Shown here piece by piece: positions 44,534-54,781 of a DNA stretch of 64,000 nt. Each line of letters opens with the position of its first letter. Position 1 is the stretch's first letter. Origin of the DNA: Methanobrevibacter sp. (GTDB taxonomy: Archaea > Methanobacteriota > Methanobacteria > Methanobacteriales > Methanobacteriaceae). The notes beneath the pieces were generated by a model. That model saw nothing but the letters and a program-made list of their open reading frames with translations. It was not told the origin of the DNA and searched no databases. The stretch spans positions 62,001 to 126,000 of the forward strand of contig JAGCBE010000542.1 of NCBI GenBank assembly GCA_017652345.1, written 5' to 3'. Made by a program: the position numbers and the translations under genes.

Positions 44534-44954
44534 CTATTGATTGATTAACGCACACCATAAACTCTAAAAATATATAATTTAGTAATTCCAGTATACTATA
44601 AAACTTTAAGTTTACTTGCATCATTACTACCACCTGTCTAACCAACACTTAAACGAACTGATCCAGAAATATTTGCATTAGCAACTGGAAACCATGGTGT
44701 TAGACCAATCATACCAGGTGGTAATATTATAATACATCTTTTATCAGATGCGATAGCATCTATGTAGCACTAAATATATATTTGGCTAAAATTTCCCATT
44801 GATTGCAGTAATTGTATTTCTGTTTCTCCAGCTATCATCTGTGTTGCAGTTTCAGGTGCAAAAAGAGTATCAGAATGCCACATTGGAAATTCATTATATA
44901 TTGTGCCACTTGCCATTAAGAATCACCTTCCTAACGACAATAATCAATCAATAG
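44534..44954 (-). repeat. Inverted repeat pair of cassette 4
   Basis: CTATTGATTGATTA (44534-44547) and TAATCAATCAATAG (44941-44954): a perfect 14-bp complement enclosing the first adhesin gene of the cassette. Confidence 0.75.
44545..44916 (-). CDS. MAT/MAS-family short adhesin module
   Basis: A 123-residue protein starting MASGTIYNEF, with three TAG codons read as Gln, ending IFRVYGVR-TAA. First gene of cassette 4; the leader TAA overlaps its ATG. Its end resembles the C-terminus of the repetitive fibre at 38392, supporting a fibre-tip role. Confidence 0.65.
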
Positions 44955-45062
44955 CTAATCATTATGATTAGTTAGCCATTGACCTCCAATCTTCTAAAAT
45001 TGAAGGATTTTGTAATATAGGGGGGGGGTAACCCTCCCAATGTTATTTATAATTCTTGCCAT
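44916..45062 (-). CDS. Leader ORF 4 with poly-C tract (in frame)
   Basis: A 49-codon frame starting MARIINNIGRVTPPLYYK and ending in TAA that overlaps the next ATG. Its own ATG lies in a GCCAT/ATGGC hairpin. C9 (45020-45028) encodes TPP. Its N-terminus resembles a MAT/MAS protein, so it could be a decayed member. No ribosome binding site. Confidence 0.4.
45020..45028 (-). repeat. Poly-C tract 4 (C9)
   Basis: Nine C on the coding strand inside leader ORF 4. Confidence 0.85.
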
Positions 45063-45085
45063 AATTCTTTCTTATGGCGCTTAGG

Positions 45086-45418
45086 TTACTTGATTATTAC
45101 TCCATAAATACGTACTGTTCCCTGTGCCCAAGTTTGTGAATCAAAACTAGATACAAAGAGAGTAGAATAATTCTAAATATTAATATTACATGATACTTTA
45201 ATTGTTGATGTTGCAGGAACACTCAATATTACAAATACGCTGTTCTTATTATTTAATATTAATTGTCCTGCTAGGTTGTTTGCATTACCTTCGAGTTCAA
45301 TATAAAGTAATGAATAATCCTTTGTAGACGAAATTGTATGTGTCCCATCTTCGGTTACAACAATACTGTCAATTAATATTTTAGTTATGGAAACATTATT
45401 TATTGTTCCTGTTGCCAT
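45086..45418 (-). CDS. MAT/MAS-family short adhesin module
   Basis: A 110-residue protein starting MATGTINNVS, reading through a TAG to GTVRIYGVIIK-TAA. Second gene of cassette 5. The start is preceded by a GCC-GGC pairing. Typical C-terminal VRIYG strand of the family. Confidence 0.6.
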
Positions 45419-45438
45419 TTATTATTCGGCAATTATTA

Positions 45439-45835
45439 CTGATTGATTAAACGATTCCTAAAACCGAAGTACAGTATAAAGAGGTAAAAGATGTTGAAAT
45501 TATTCTAATCTTCATTGGATCTCCCGAAACTGAAGATACTCGCATAGTACCCTACGCGCCACCTACTGCAACATAATAATATGCTCCTGCTGTTAAACCA
45601 GCATTAGGTACAATCAGAATACCTCTGCTACTCGATGGATTTGTAGATGCAGTAGATAATGCAATTACAAACCAATTGAATGCAGATCTATTTACGGATA
45701 GAATAATATCAACAGGTTCAGTGGTTACATTACTTAAATCATAAAGAGTACTAGAAATTTCCATTGAATTTACATCTCTTAAAATAACTCCACTTGCCAT
45801 TACAGGATTCCTCCTGTCTAGTCAAAATCAATCAG
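45439..45835 (-). repeat. Inverted repeat pair of cassette 5
   Basis: CTGATTGATT (45439-45448) and AATCAATCAG (45826-45835), a perfect 10-bp complement enclosing the first adhesin gene of the cassette. Confidence 0.65.
45447..45800 (-). CDS. MAT/MAS-family short adhesin module
   Basis: A 117-residue protein starting MASGVILRDVNS and extending through a TAG, ending VLGIV-TAA. First gene of cassette 5. Its AGGAGG lies in the ACAGGA-GGAA-TCCTGT hairpin next to the ATG, so the ribosome binding site may be masked. Confidence 0.65.
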
Positions 45836-45986
45836 CTGATAGTATCTACTATCTTGCCTCAGACCTCCTAACTGCTGATAAACAGCGAAGTCTGATTTGA
45901 AGGAACAACACTTATAACCTAGCGCCGTTCCTCCTTTATCTAATATTGTATATATAGCCCTTCCTTGGGGGGGGGGCTACTACCAT
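45800..45986 (-). pseudogene. Leader ORF 5, out of phase at C10
   Basis: ATG 45986 (MVVAP...) is followed by C10. With ten C the frame ends in TGA after about 43 codons; the downstream open frame that ends in TAA at the adhesin ATG (DKGGTALGYKCCSFKS...DQTGGIL) would be joined only with nine or twelve C. It may represent an off state or a consensus error. Confidence 0.35.
45967..45976 (-). repeat. Poly-C tract 5 (C10)
   Basis: Ten C on the coding strand, one more than in tracts 1, 2 and 4. Confidence 0.85.
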
Positions 45987-46006
45987 ATTTTTATTTATCA
46001 TAATAA

Positions 46007-46246
46007 TTATTCCTCCGCGGATTGAGGTTCTTCATTAATACGATTATCTACTTCGCTCTTAATGATAGCTCCATCAAGAGTTTGAATAAAACATGCTACG
46101 TAATTATAACTAGGATTATTTCCATAACCATAACTACTTAATAAGCCATGGAACTAATGTACCGCATCATTATATGTATTATATGGTGTTACATTATTAG
46201 CCCATGTACCATCTATATTTCTTCTTTCAAAAATAACTAAATACAT
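46007..46246 (-). CDS. 80-residue paralogue pair member B
   Basis: A 79-residue protein starting MYLVIFERRNIDGTW, homologous to 42966-43208. One TAG is Gln (VHQFHG), aligning with VHSFHA in the paralogue. It lies right after the 46267-48006 fibre gene. Function unknown; possible fibre chaperone or cap. Confidence 0.6.
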
Positions 46247-46266
46247 AATATTTTTCCTCCTATAAA

Positions 46267-48006
46267 TTAATTACCTTTACGACCTAAAGTTACATTTGCT
46301 GTAGTTGCTGCTGAACAAGACCCGACAAAAGTTATAGATCCAGCATAGCTTGTCCATGTTATATTACTAGTTATATTAGCAGGTGCAGCAAAGGTACAAT
46401 CAAGAACTACTGTATCAGTTGTAATATTTGGATCAGTTGCAGTACCTGCTGGTATTCTCATTATTGTGGTATTAGTTCCAGCTGCTACTGCTTGAGATGT
46501 GTAGTAACGAATTGTTGCATTTACATTTGCTTTATTTGCATAAGTATCAGAACTATCTGCTGTACTTGTTGCACATTTAAAGAGTTCTTCTTCATAATTA
46601 GGAATTTCGTTTAAGACCCATACTGGATTTGCATCAGTTCCTTCATTGTGGCACAGGGTCTGCTCTGTGCCGAGTTCGAGTTTAACGGCTACCATCGTTC
46701 TTGCCGTACCAATCTTAATTCGTAGTGAATAATCTACCATACCAAGAACCCAATCACCGTCTATACTAGCAATGATTTGTGATGTTCCTGGGTTTCTAGT
46801 TATAGAACCTGAAGCAAATTGTCCATTAGAGTACAAGATCGAAGCAGTTATTTTTTTTCCATTCAGCAAAGAATCCTGATTGCCAAGTACTTGAAAAAGA
46901 CTTGCATAATCTGAACCGCTGCTTGGAGACACAGAAATTCCACCAGACACTAAAGACCAACTACCAGGAGAAGACCCGTAAGTCCATTTCCACCCATCAA
47001 TGGAATAAGCGTTATTCACAGTTGTACCGCTAGTCGCTCCCCGCTGATTAACCGGGAACACATCATGCCCTGTACCACCGCCAGCGAAGTACCAATTTCG
47101 CAGCAGATTCACGCCTTTGCCATACATAGGCACTCTAGTATTTTTCGCCTACTCCACAAAAGCAGTAGTTGCAATCTATGTAGTATTAGTCCCAGCTGCT
47201 GCTGTAGGTGCTTTTGGTGTACCAATAAATGTAGGAGTATCTAAAGGTGCCATATAGGTATCTATATATGTTTTATTATAATAATCAGCCTTCATGAATA
47301 TCATTAATTCACAAGGTAGATTAATTGTAGGCACTATACCTAATGCTTTTACTACTACACCACTAGAACTCTAACTAATTACTATAATCTTTGCTAACTA
47401 GAATGCTTCTACCTAAGCTGCCGTTGCATTTGGTGATAATCCTAATACGCCATCACTGGTGCTTGTAATTTCTGCTCCAGTTGGTGTTGCTATTAATTGT
47501 TCCTATGTAGTCCAACTATTTGCATATAAAGTTACTGAATAGCTATTGCTTGCAGCTGCTATTATTTCTCCGCCTGAGCTCTGGGTTTGCCAAATTGATC
47601 CACTTGCTGTCTTTGTAAGTACCTAACCTGCTGTACCAGAGTTCTCCGGAATATCTAACTTTGAAGTATCTTTTGGATGTACGTGATCTGATCTTGCATA
47701 TGTTGTTGCACTACCAGGACTTGCAGGACCATCCATTACTGGATTATTTACTGAGAAATTAGGTCTGGATGGTCCATATGTATCTTGTAATTCTGTACCT
47801 ACATCAGTTGCACTCCAGTTAGTTGCTCCAGTCCATGAACCTGCTGTAGTTACTGCTGTTGTACACTTATAAAGAATTCCTTGATAAGTTACAAATTCTC
47901 CTACTGCATATGTACTTTCACTACTAAATTCTTGAGCTTCTTCTGGCACTACATATGTATCTGATAATCCTGGAAATTGTAATGAATGTAATGTTTTATT
48001 TGCCAT
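46267..48006 (-). CDS. Tail fibre with carbohydrate-binding-like C-terminus
   Basis: A 579-residue protein. The start MANKTLHSLQFPGLSDTYV leads to a YAVGEFVTYQGILYKC CBM5/12-like repeat and a TTYARSDHVHPKDTSK segment common in phage fibres. The C-terminal 290 residues hold the NLLRNWYFAGGGTG domain shared with 43240-44124. TAG codons are Gln. Likely a main receptor-binding fibre. Confidence 0.72.
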
Positions 48007-48021
48007 TATTATTCATCCTTT

Positions 48022-49380
48022 TTAATTTTTCTTTGGACGTCCTCTTTTAACGTCCGGATTTCTTAATTCTAATTTTCTATTTAATTGATCTTCAGGAATT
48101 ATTATGGTACATGAATATTTTTGTTCTGGATGTTTCATTACCCAATTCTTTGGACTTTCTTTTATCTTATATTTTAAATTATGAAAATCTGCTACTTCTT
48201 TAGCCGGATTAAATTCTTCTTCTGTTTCTCCGTATACTATAATATTTCCTTCGCTATCTGCATTAATTGGATCATATCTTTGCTTTAAAGATAATTGAGG
48301 AGTTACATATTTCTTTATTGAATTTGATGCTCCTAAATCTCTTTCTTTGGATAAAGAATTATATACTAAAGTCCATAAATCAACTTCTTCTGCTTCTTCC
48401 GTTCCTAATTCATCCCACGCTAATTTTGATTTATCTTCTTCATTTAAATTTTCATCAAGATAATCTGAATATTTTTTCCAGTACCAATCATCGTTTTCAA
48501 TATATCCATACCGATCAATTGATATTAATCGATTATTTAATTTATCTGTTTTATACCCTTTACTTACATCCCTTACAGTTAATTTAGTCTAAGGTACAAT
48601 ATCAAAATCATAATATCTATCTAAAATATCATTTACTGAATCCTAAAAATGTTCTAATTCATTTTTAGTAAAAGGTTCTTGAGCAACCCAATATAAATAG
48701 GTATATCCATCATCTTCAATGAAATTTGCTTCCTTATATCTTAATGAATATGGAATTGCTTTATCTATCTATCTAATAATTTTTAATTGATCTTTATAGG
48801 ATCCAAGATCGTTTGCTGCTAAATCAGATTCATTTAATGATTCTGTAAAATCTTCATCTTCTTCGACTTCAATACTATTTATATAATCTTTTAAGATATC
48901 ATCAGGAATATCTTCTTCTCCTTCTTGATCTGCAGTATCATGCCATTCAGGATCATAGCCTCTGTAAGGATCCTGGATCCAATCACAGACGTATCCTTCT
49001 GCTTCATCCGGAGACATTCCAAACTCTTCAGAAACATCTTCAACTTTCTAATTATAATCTGCATACCCACCTAACTCATCTAAAAAATCATATATTCTAT
49101 CTCTTAAACTATCTGATTCTTCAAATAATGATTCATCTAAAGTTATTTTTGCTTCTTCTGGTTCTTTGGGTGTTGGTTGCTTCTCTGCTCCAAGAAATGG
49201 TTTCTCCTTAATTATTTCTTCAGCAGGCTTTATAATATCTTCTACTGCTTTATCTGCTTCTACAGAATCAATATAAGCATCTGACATTGTTGGAGGCATT
49301 TCAGTTACTGCATTTAAATCATCATTATACACTACTTTATCTAAGTTTGGCATATTCTCATTTAATTTCTAAATTTTCAT
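48022..49380 (-). CDS. Acidic probable internal head protein
   Basis: A 452-residue acidic protein starting MKIQKLNENMPN, where LNE/N is a capsid-targeting-like site whose second residue pair includes a TAG-encoded Gln. Internal TESLNESDL and LDENLNEED motifs could be more cleavage sites. The C-terminal region is basic (RNPDVKRGRPKKN). No enzyme motif seen. Part of a run of such proteins up to 54.8 kb. Confidence 0.55.
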
Positions 49381-49397
49381 TTAATAACCTCTATTGT

Positions 49398-49778
49398 TTA
49401 TTCTGTAGGTTCCTACAGTTGCTTTATTCCTTCAAGTTCTCCTTTTTCTATATTCTGTACATTTGGAGAAATCTAAAGAAGTATTTCTTGTAATTGACCA
49501 ACATGAACATTCTCTTCTGCTACTATATCTTGAATTACCGGAATCATATCTGGATTACTTCCAAGATTTGCAATTAAATTATTATATTCAGCTATTGTAT
49601 TCCATTCATCATTTATAGCCTTTATAATTAAATTTGATAGTCCAGTATCCATTCCAGGATCTGGCGTTTCATTTGAATATTTTTCCGTATCTATTACTTC
49701 AATAGTAGCTTCGGTTTCAGGAATCATTGGTTCAATTATATCATCAAATAATCCTTCATCTAATACTAATTTTTTCAT
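49398..49778 (-). CDS. Ferritin-like protein with capsid-targeting-like N-terminus
   Basis: A 126-residue protein. Start ATG 49778, six bases after AGGAAA. Residues 1-9 MKKLVLDEG fit the LDE/G peptide. Two helices carry ferritin-type ligands: INDEWNTIAEYNNLI (E58, E64) and the EENVH segment (E89, H92). A two-helix or dimerising ferritin-like fold, perhaps handling iron or oxidants. The C-terminus after a TAG is Gln-rich. Confidence 0.5.
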
Positions 49779-49792
49779 TATCAATTTCCTTT

Positions 49793-49957
49793 TTAACTTA
49801 ATGGAGTTAAATCAGTTTCTTCTGCTGATACTACTTTACCTAATCCATCTACACTTACTTTATAATTATTATCATCATAAGTAATTACTGTTCCTGCATA
49901 AGGTAAATCATCAACTTCAATCTTAACTCTATCTCCGACTTCATATGTATTTGCCAT
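49793..49957 (-). CDS. Small SH3-like protein
   Basis: A 54-residue protein (MANTYEVGDRVKIEVDD, then YAGTVITYDDNNYKV) with the strand pattern of a small SH3-like barrel. It has no TAG codons and a ribosome binding site AAGGTAG. It may be a capsid decoration or DNA-binding protein. No family recognised. Confidence 0.55.
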   Translation of the reverse strand: MANTYEVGDRVKIEVDDLPYAGTVITYDDNNYKVSVDGLGKVVSAEETDLTPLS

Positions 49958-50004
49958 TATTATCTACCTTCTTTTACTTATATAAATTTAGCAGAATATC
50001 TATA

Positions 50005-50017
50005 TAATATATTTACA
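50005..50017 (-). promoter_or_regulatory. Weak late promoter-like motif
   Basis: TTGTAAATATATT on the minus strand, about 50 bp before ATG 49957; a partial match to the motif at 5843, 22020, 38074 and 54853. Confidence 0.3.
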
Positions 50018-50038
50018 ATACTAAATCTTTTTAAATTT

Positions 50039-52363
50039 TTATGGACAAATAATTGTTACAAACATTGGATTTAATTTTAATCTAAATTTATCGTTACCTT
50101 CTAAATTAAAATACTTATTAGTTTTTCTAATTATTTCTTTAAATGTCTTTTCAATTACATCTAAAGATTCTCCATCATCATGTCTAATAAATGGACTAAT
50201 AGCATATCTTATCTTTTTATCATTTTCTTTAAAGATATCTACTGATCCTTTATCTCCAAATTTTGTTTGCCAATCTTTTGTTTCTTCTTTTATCTAATTC
50301 TTTAAATATTCTATTCTGTCTCTACGTTCTCTTGCTGCTATTGTGTCGTCAATATCTTCCGTTACATTCTATCTTTCAGATACACCTTTATAAACTTTCC
50401 AACCATAAGGAAATCTATTTAACACTATATCACATAATTCTTTCTTCTTTATATCAATGAAATCATTTCTACCATAACCAGTAGGATGTAACGAATTTTT
50501 TAATTCCTTACATTTATCAGCAAGTGCTCTATATTTCTAATAAAATCTATCTTTATCACAATCATACTTTATATCAAGATCATTTTTTGGAAACTTTACT
50601 AAATCATCTTTGAATTCCTGTACTGCACCTTTTAAATCATTATAGTCTAACTAATGAACAGATTTGGATATAAAATTCTAAACTTGAGGACCTTGAATTA
50701 TATCAATCATTCTAGTATAATAATCTCCTGATTCCTTCAATGACTCACCTTTATAACCATTCGCATACATCGCTTTTCTTTGAGCATCTGCTTGCTTTTT
50801 AGTGTCGAACTTACCGTGAGTCTTTCCTGAATCACCTTTATTAACCCATTTATTTCCTTGCTTTACAGTATCTTCATTGAGAGACTCGTCTAAATATCTT
50901 AATAAATAACCAGAAAGTTTATCAGTGTTATATGCATCGGATGCGCTTTCATCCCACATATCTTTTAACTGTAAAGATAAATCTTTATCATATTGATAAA
51001 TCTAATCAATTATTTCTAATGCTTCAGCTTTGTCCCCTGCATTGAATATTGCTCTTGAAAATGTTTCAAGTTCCTTTCTATTTAAGCCTTCATCAAATGT
51101 TTGTTTTGCAAAATATTCTCCAGCTTCTTCTTCGTCTTTACTTACATTTCCCATTACTTTCATCAGACGAATTGCTTGTTTCTTAGTCATTGGACCAAAT
51201 TCTTTTTCATATTCCTTTAAAGAATTTTCATCCCAAAACTCAATGATTTCCATTCCGCCTTCTTTATAATGTTCTTTTGCTAGTGCTACTAATTCATCAT
51301 AAGTAAGATTATCATTTGATTCGAGTAATGGCTTTATCTTCGCATCAACTTTATTATACCATTCAAGATAGGAATCCATATTAACTGGTACTATTTCTGG
51401 ATGATTTGATTCTATAAATGCTATTAGATTTTCTGAAGATTTATCTTTAACCTGATTTAATGCTTCTGTAATTATTGATTCATCGAAATCAACATCTGTT
51501 TCATCAGACCAATCCGCTTCTGCCATTTGATCTTCTTCTTCAGCATCAATATCATCCCCATATTCCTCTATCCATTTCTAATAAGCTTTATCAAATGCAG
51601 GATCTCCTGCATTCTTTAAATATAAGTTTTCTACTTCTGTATCAATTCTATCTACATCTGGAAGATATTTATTTACAATATTGATAAATGCAGTATAAGC
51701 ATCTTCCCAATTAGATACTGATTCATCTAACTCTTCATTTTTCTTTTCTGGATCTTTACTGTCTAAATATGCTTTTACTGCATCTGGATCATTTGTAGTA
51801 TCCACTAGCTTTTTTAATTCTTGTTTTTCTTGTGGAGTTAATTGATGTTGAATATTCTCATATAAGCTTCTTAAATCATGAAATCTTTTATCATTATCTA
51901 TACAATAATGATCTAATTTATTTAGAGCTTCTCTTAAATTTTCCACTCTATATTCTCCTTCTCTTTCAGGATCATCAAAATTATAACTAGGATCATCATT
52001 CATTATATGTCGTTCACTCTATATATCAATTTTATCTTGATGCTTTGGTAAAACTCTTTTTTTATAATTTTCTGCATCAACTAATCTATTAAGCATTGCA
52101 TTTAATTGAGCATCAGTATATTTATCAAAATTATAATGCTTACCAAATTCTATTATCCTAGCTATCAAACTTTCTCTATCATAAGATTCTGCCATACCAT
52201 TCATTCCAGCTGCACTACTTAGATTAGCATCTCCTGAATTTACTTTATTAAACATTTCTATATTATGCTCTACATTTCCTGCATCTGTATTTAATTTCGG
52301 AGGTAATGACTTCTTATATTTTTTCTTATTTATTTCGTTATTATTTCCAATATAGTTTTTCAT
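50039..52363 (-). CDS. Large acidic protein with multiple protease-like sites
   Basis: A 774-residue protein assembled across TAG codons. No capsid-targeting peptide at the N-terminus (MKNYIGNNNEINKKK), but (L/I)-x-E sites recur inside: NLREALNK, SIITEALNQ, LDESLNE, SLKESGD. The prohead protease could cut it into several pieces. Segments resemble charged helical domains. No enzyme motif recognised. It may be an internal polyprotein. Confidence 0.5.
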
Positions 52364-52366
52364 ATA

Positions 52367-52879
52367 TCAGTCCTCTAATAATTCTGCTAATTCATCTATT
52401 GTTACTACTTTTAATTTTCTTATATTACTATTTTCTTTTATTGTTACTTCAGTTTCAGGATAAATATTTATTAAATCTGATTTTAAAGAATAATAAATGT
52501 AATTCTATATAGTATTAGGCCAATCTACTTGGTCCTCTGATATTTCTCCAATTACCACAAAATCTAAATCGTTGAAATTACTTGTATCATCAAAAAATAA
52601 ATCTGGATCTATTGTCCAATTTATTCCAAGATTTCCTGGAGTTAAATCTATTTTATCTTTTGACTCTGCTTTTAATCCTCTACATATAACTAATGGAAAT
52701 TGTAAATCATTTACGTATTGCTCTAATGCTTCCCAATCATAATCATCCATTAATTCTAATTTACTTTTAATCATTTGTTCTGCAGCATTCTTATTTGGTA
52801 TTGTTTCATATACTGCATCTTTAAATGCATCTTCGATGAATGCTCTGTCTTTATATGCTTCTACTAATCTAAATTTCAT
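52367..52879 (-). CDS. Candidate ADP-ribosyltransferase with capsid-targeting-like N-terminus (Alt-like)
   Basis: A 170-residue protein. MKFRLVEAYKD has LVE/A. Then comes an ART-like arrangement: CRGLK with Arg67, a G-INWT segment at 85-89 in the place of the STS motif, and ETE at 142-144 in the place of ExE. T4 Alt is an ART packaged and injected with DNA, so a comparable role is inferred. The fold match is by motif spacing only. It ends in TGA overlapping the next gene's upstream region. Confidence 0.45.
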
Positions 52880-52881
52880 CT

Positions 52882-54366
52882 TTAGTCCTCTGCGTTTTGT
52901 TGAGTAAATCTTTTTTCGTCTATTAAATCCATTATATTATCTTCGAAATCTTCATAGAAAAATAATAATGTTGACTCTGATGAAAAATATGCTTTAATCA
53001 TTGACGGAATTTTATCTAAATCATCTTTTAACCTATCTTTTGTAACGGATAAAATATTTCTTGTGCATCTTGGTTCATCGTCTTGAGGAAATACTTCATT
53101 TAACCAGGATTCCAATTCATCAAATTCTTGATGACTAATTAACTCCTTTAAATATTCAGAACCAAAACCATCAAGCATATCATGCGCTAAATCCATAAGA
53201 GATAGTCTATAAACAAAACCTTTTCCACCAAATACACTGAACCTCAAACTAGTATTATTAAGATAAATGTTATTTGCAGAAATTTTTAAAGTTTGAATAC
53301 GTTTTAATAATTTAAACTAGAATGCACTATAAGTACATTTTTCTAATTCATCTGATTTTAAAATCTAATTTTTATCCCTCTAATTAACGATAGACATCCA
53401 TCTTGAAAAAACTTCTTTATTATTAAATACTTCTTTCATTACTCTTATTGGTGGGATTTCAGTAATATCAGTTATAAACCACTATAATAAAGAATTATGT
53501 AAATTAATGTATTTTGATATATCATCGATTGAAAGCTATAGAGTCAATTCTTCACTACCTATAATTTCACTTAACATATCTCTAATAACAATAGCAGGAT
53601 CACTTTTTGCTTTAATATCATTCAACGCGTCTTTTAATTCGGGCCACTTCAAGATAATATCTTCATATTCAAGCATTTCCTCTTCATTTGGATTATTAAT
53701 ATCAGGATTAGTTCCTGCTGCTGAATATTGCTATGACTCAAAATGGATCTAATATTTATATTTTCCATCTTTGGAAATTATTATATAATAATTTCCACCA
53801 TATCTATCTTTATAATAATCAAAATACTATCTGGTTCTTGAATCAGATGTACACCAGCCACTACCTTTACCTAATGCACATGATGCCTCATAGGTTTGAG
53901 GAATATAAATATCAAAATTAGCAGTGCTACCTACGTGCTTTGCTCCTGAAATATCTTTTCTTAATTTTCTTTCTTTTTGTCTATCGGTTAATTGAACTTC
54001 TGATAATATCTTATATAATTCATCAGGACTCTTATAACTATTTAAATCTTTATTTGCTAAATTTGCTTTCTTCTTAATAAACTCATTTAAAAGATCAGTT
54101 ATAGAAATATCTTTAGTAGCTTCAAATTTCCTAATATTATCTTTTAATTCTTGATTTAATAACCAAATTCCATAATCTCCAGTAGTTGTTCCACCCGATT
54201 GATATGTAGGATCCTTTCTAATAACAGATAGCATTAACTTATCTGCTTCGTCATCTGATGTTTCAAATGGGTCGTATGCTTTCTTAAATTTATCTCGATA
54301 TCTATCTAATGTCTATTGAAGATTTTTACCTTCAGTTAATATTTCTTCAGTTAATGTAATCTTCAT
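52882..54366 (-). CDS. Probable internal head protein with WCT motif
   Basis: A 494-residue protein from ATG 54366. MKITLTEEILTEGKN has LTE/G. Residues of about 165-215 have ASCALGKGSGWCTSDSR and YYIIISKDGKYKYQIHFES, a pattern I recall from uncharacterised large-phage proteins. C-terminal half is helical and acidic. Several TAG codons are Gln. No function recognised. Confidence 0.55.
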
Positions 54367-54377
54367 TATACCACCTA

Positions 54378-54761
54378 TTAGATTTCAGGACCATGAGAAG
54401 CTTCAAAAGCAGCAGAGTCTGCAACATCTATAAGTAACTATTCTTCTGCATCAGAAATATATTCTTGTACTATATCTCTAAATTCATCTACTGCTAATAG
54501 ATTATAAATATTATCTCCTGTAATAGTATCCATTACTATTTCTGCAAGATAGCCTTCATCTGCATCCTTCATTTCATTCTAAGTTGCTTCATTGCAAAAC
54601 CCATTTTCAATTAATAAATCTGCTAATTTCTTTAAACCAAATTCTTCGATTAATCTATCATATATTTCATATGCATCTAATTCTAATTCATATCCTTGCA
54701 ACTCAGGATCTTTAGGATTATAGATAAAGCCACCTATCTGCTCTGTTAACCTAAATTTCAT
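54378..54761 (-). CDS. Small acidic internal-protein candidate
   Basis: A 127-residue protein starting MKFRLTEQIGGF (LTE/Q). It appears whole only across two TAG codons. Helical and acidic after residue 25. Transcription probably starts at the candidate late promoter 54853, passing the terminator-like hairpin 54782-54815. Confidence 0.5.
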
Positions 54762-54781
54762 GTTTTCATCTCCTTATAAAT

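Noticed and set aside
36277..45835. Site-specific invertase system
   Set aside because: Arms are short, differ between cassettes and no recombinase gene is in the window; kept only as an alternative explanation of the inverted repeats.
35613..46006. Diversity-generating retroelement
   Set aside because: No reverse transcriptase gene or template repeat is visible; the variable-looking features are homopolymers and hairpins.
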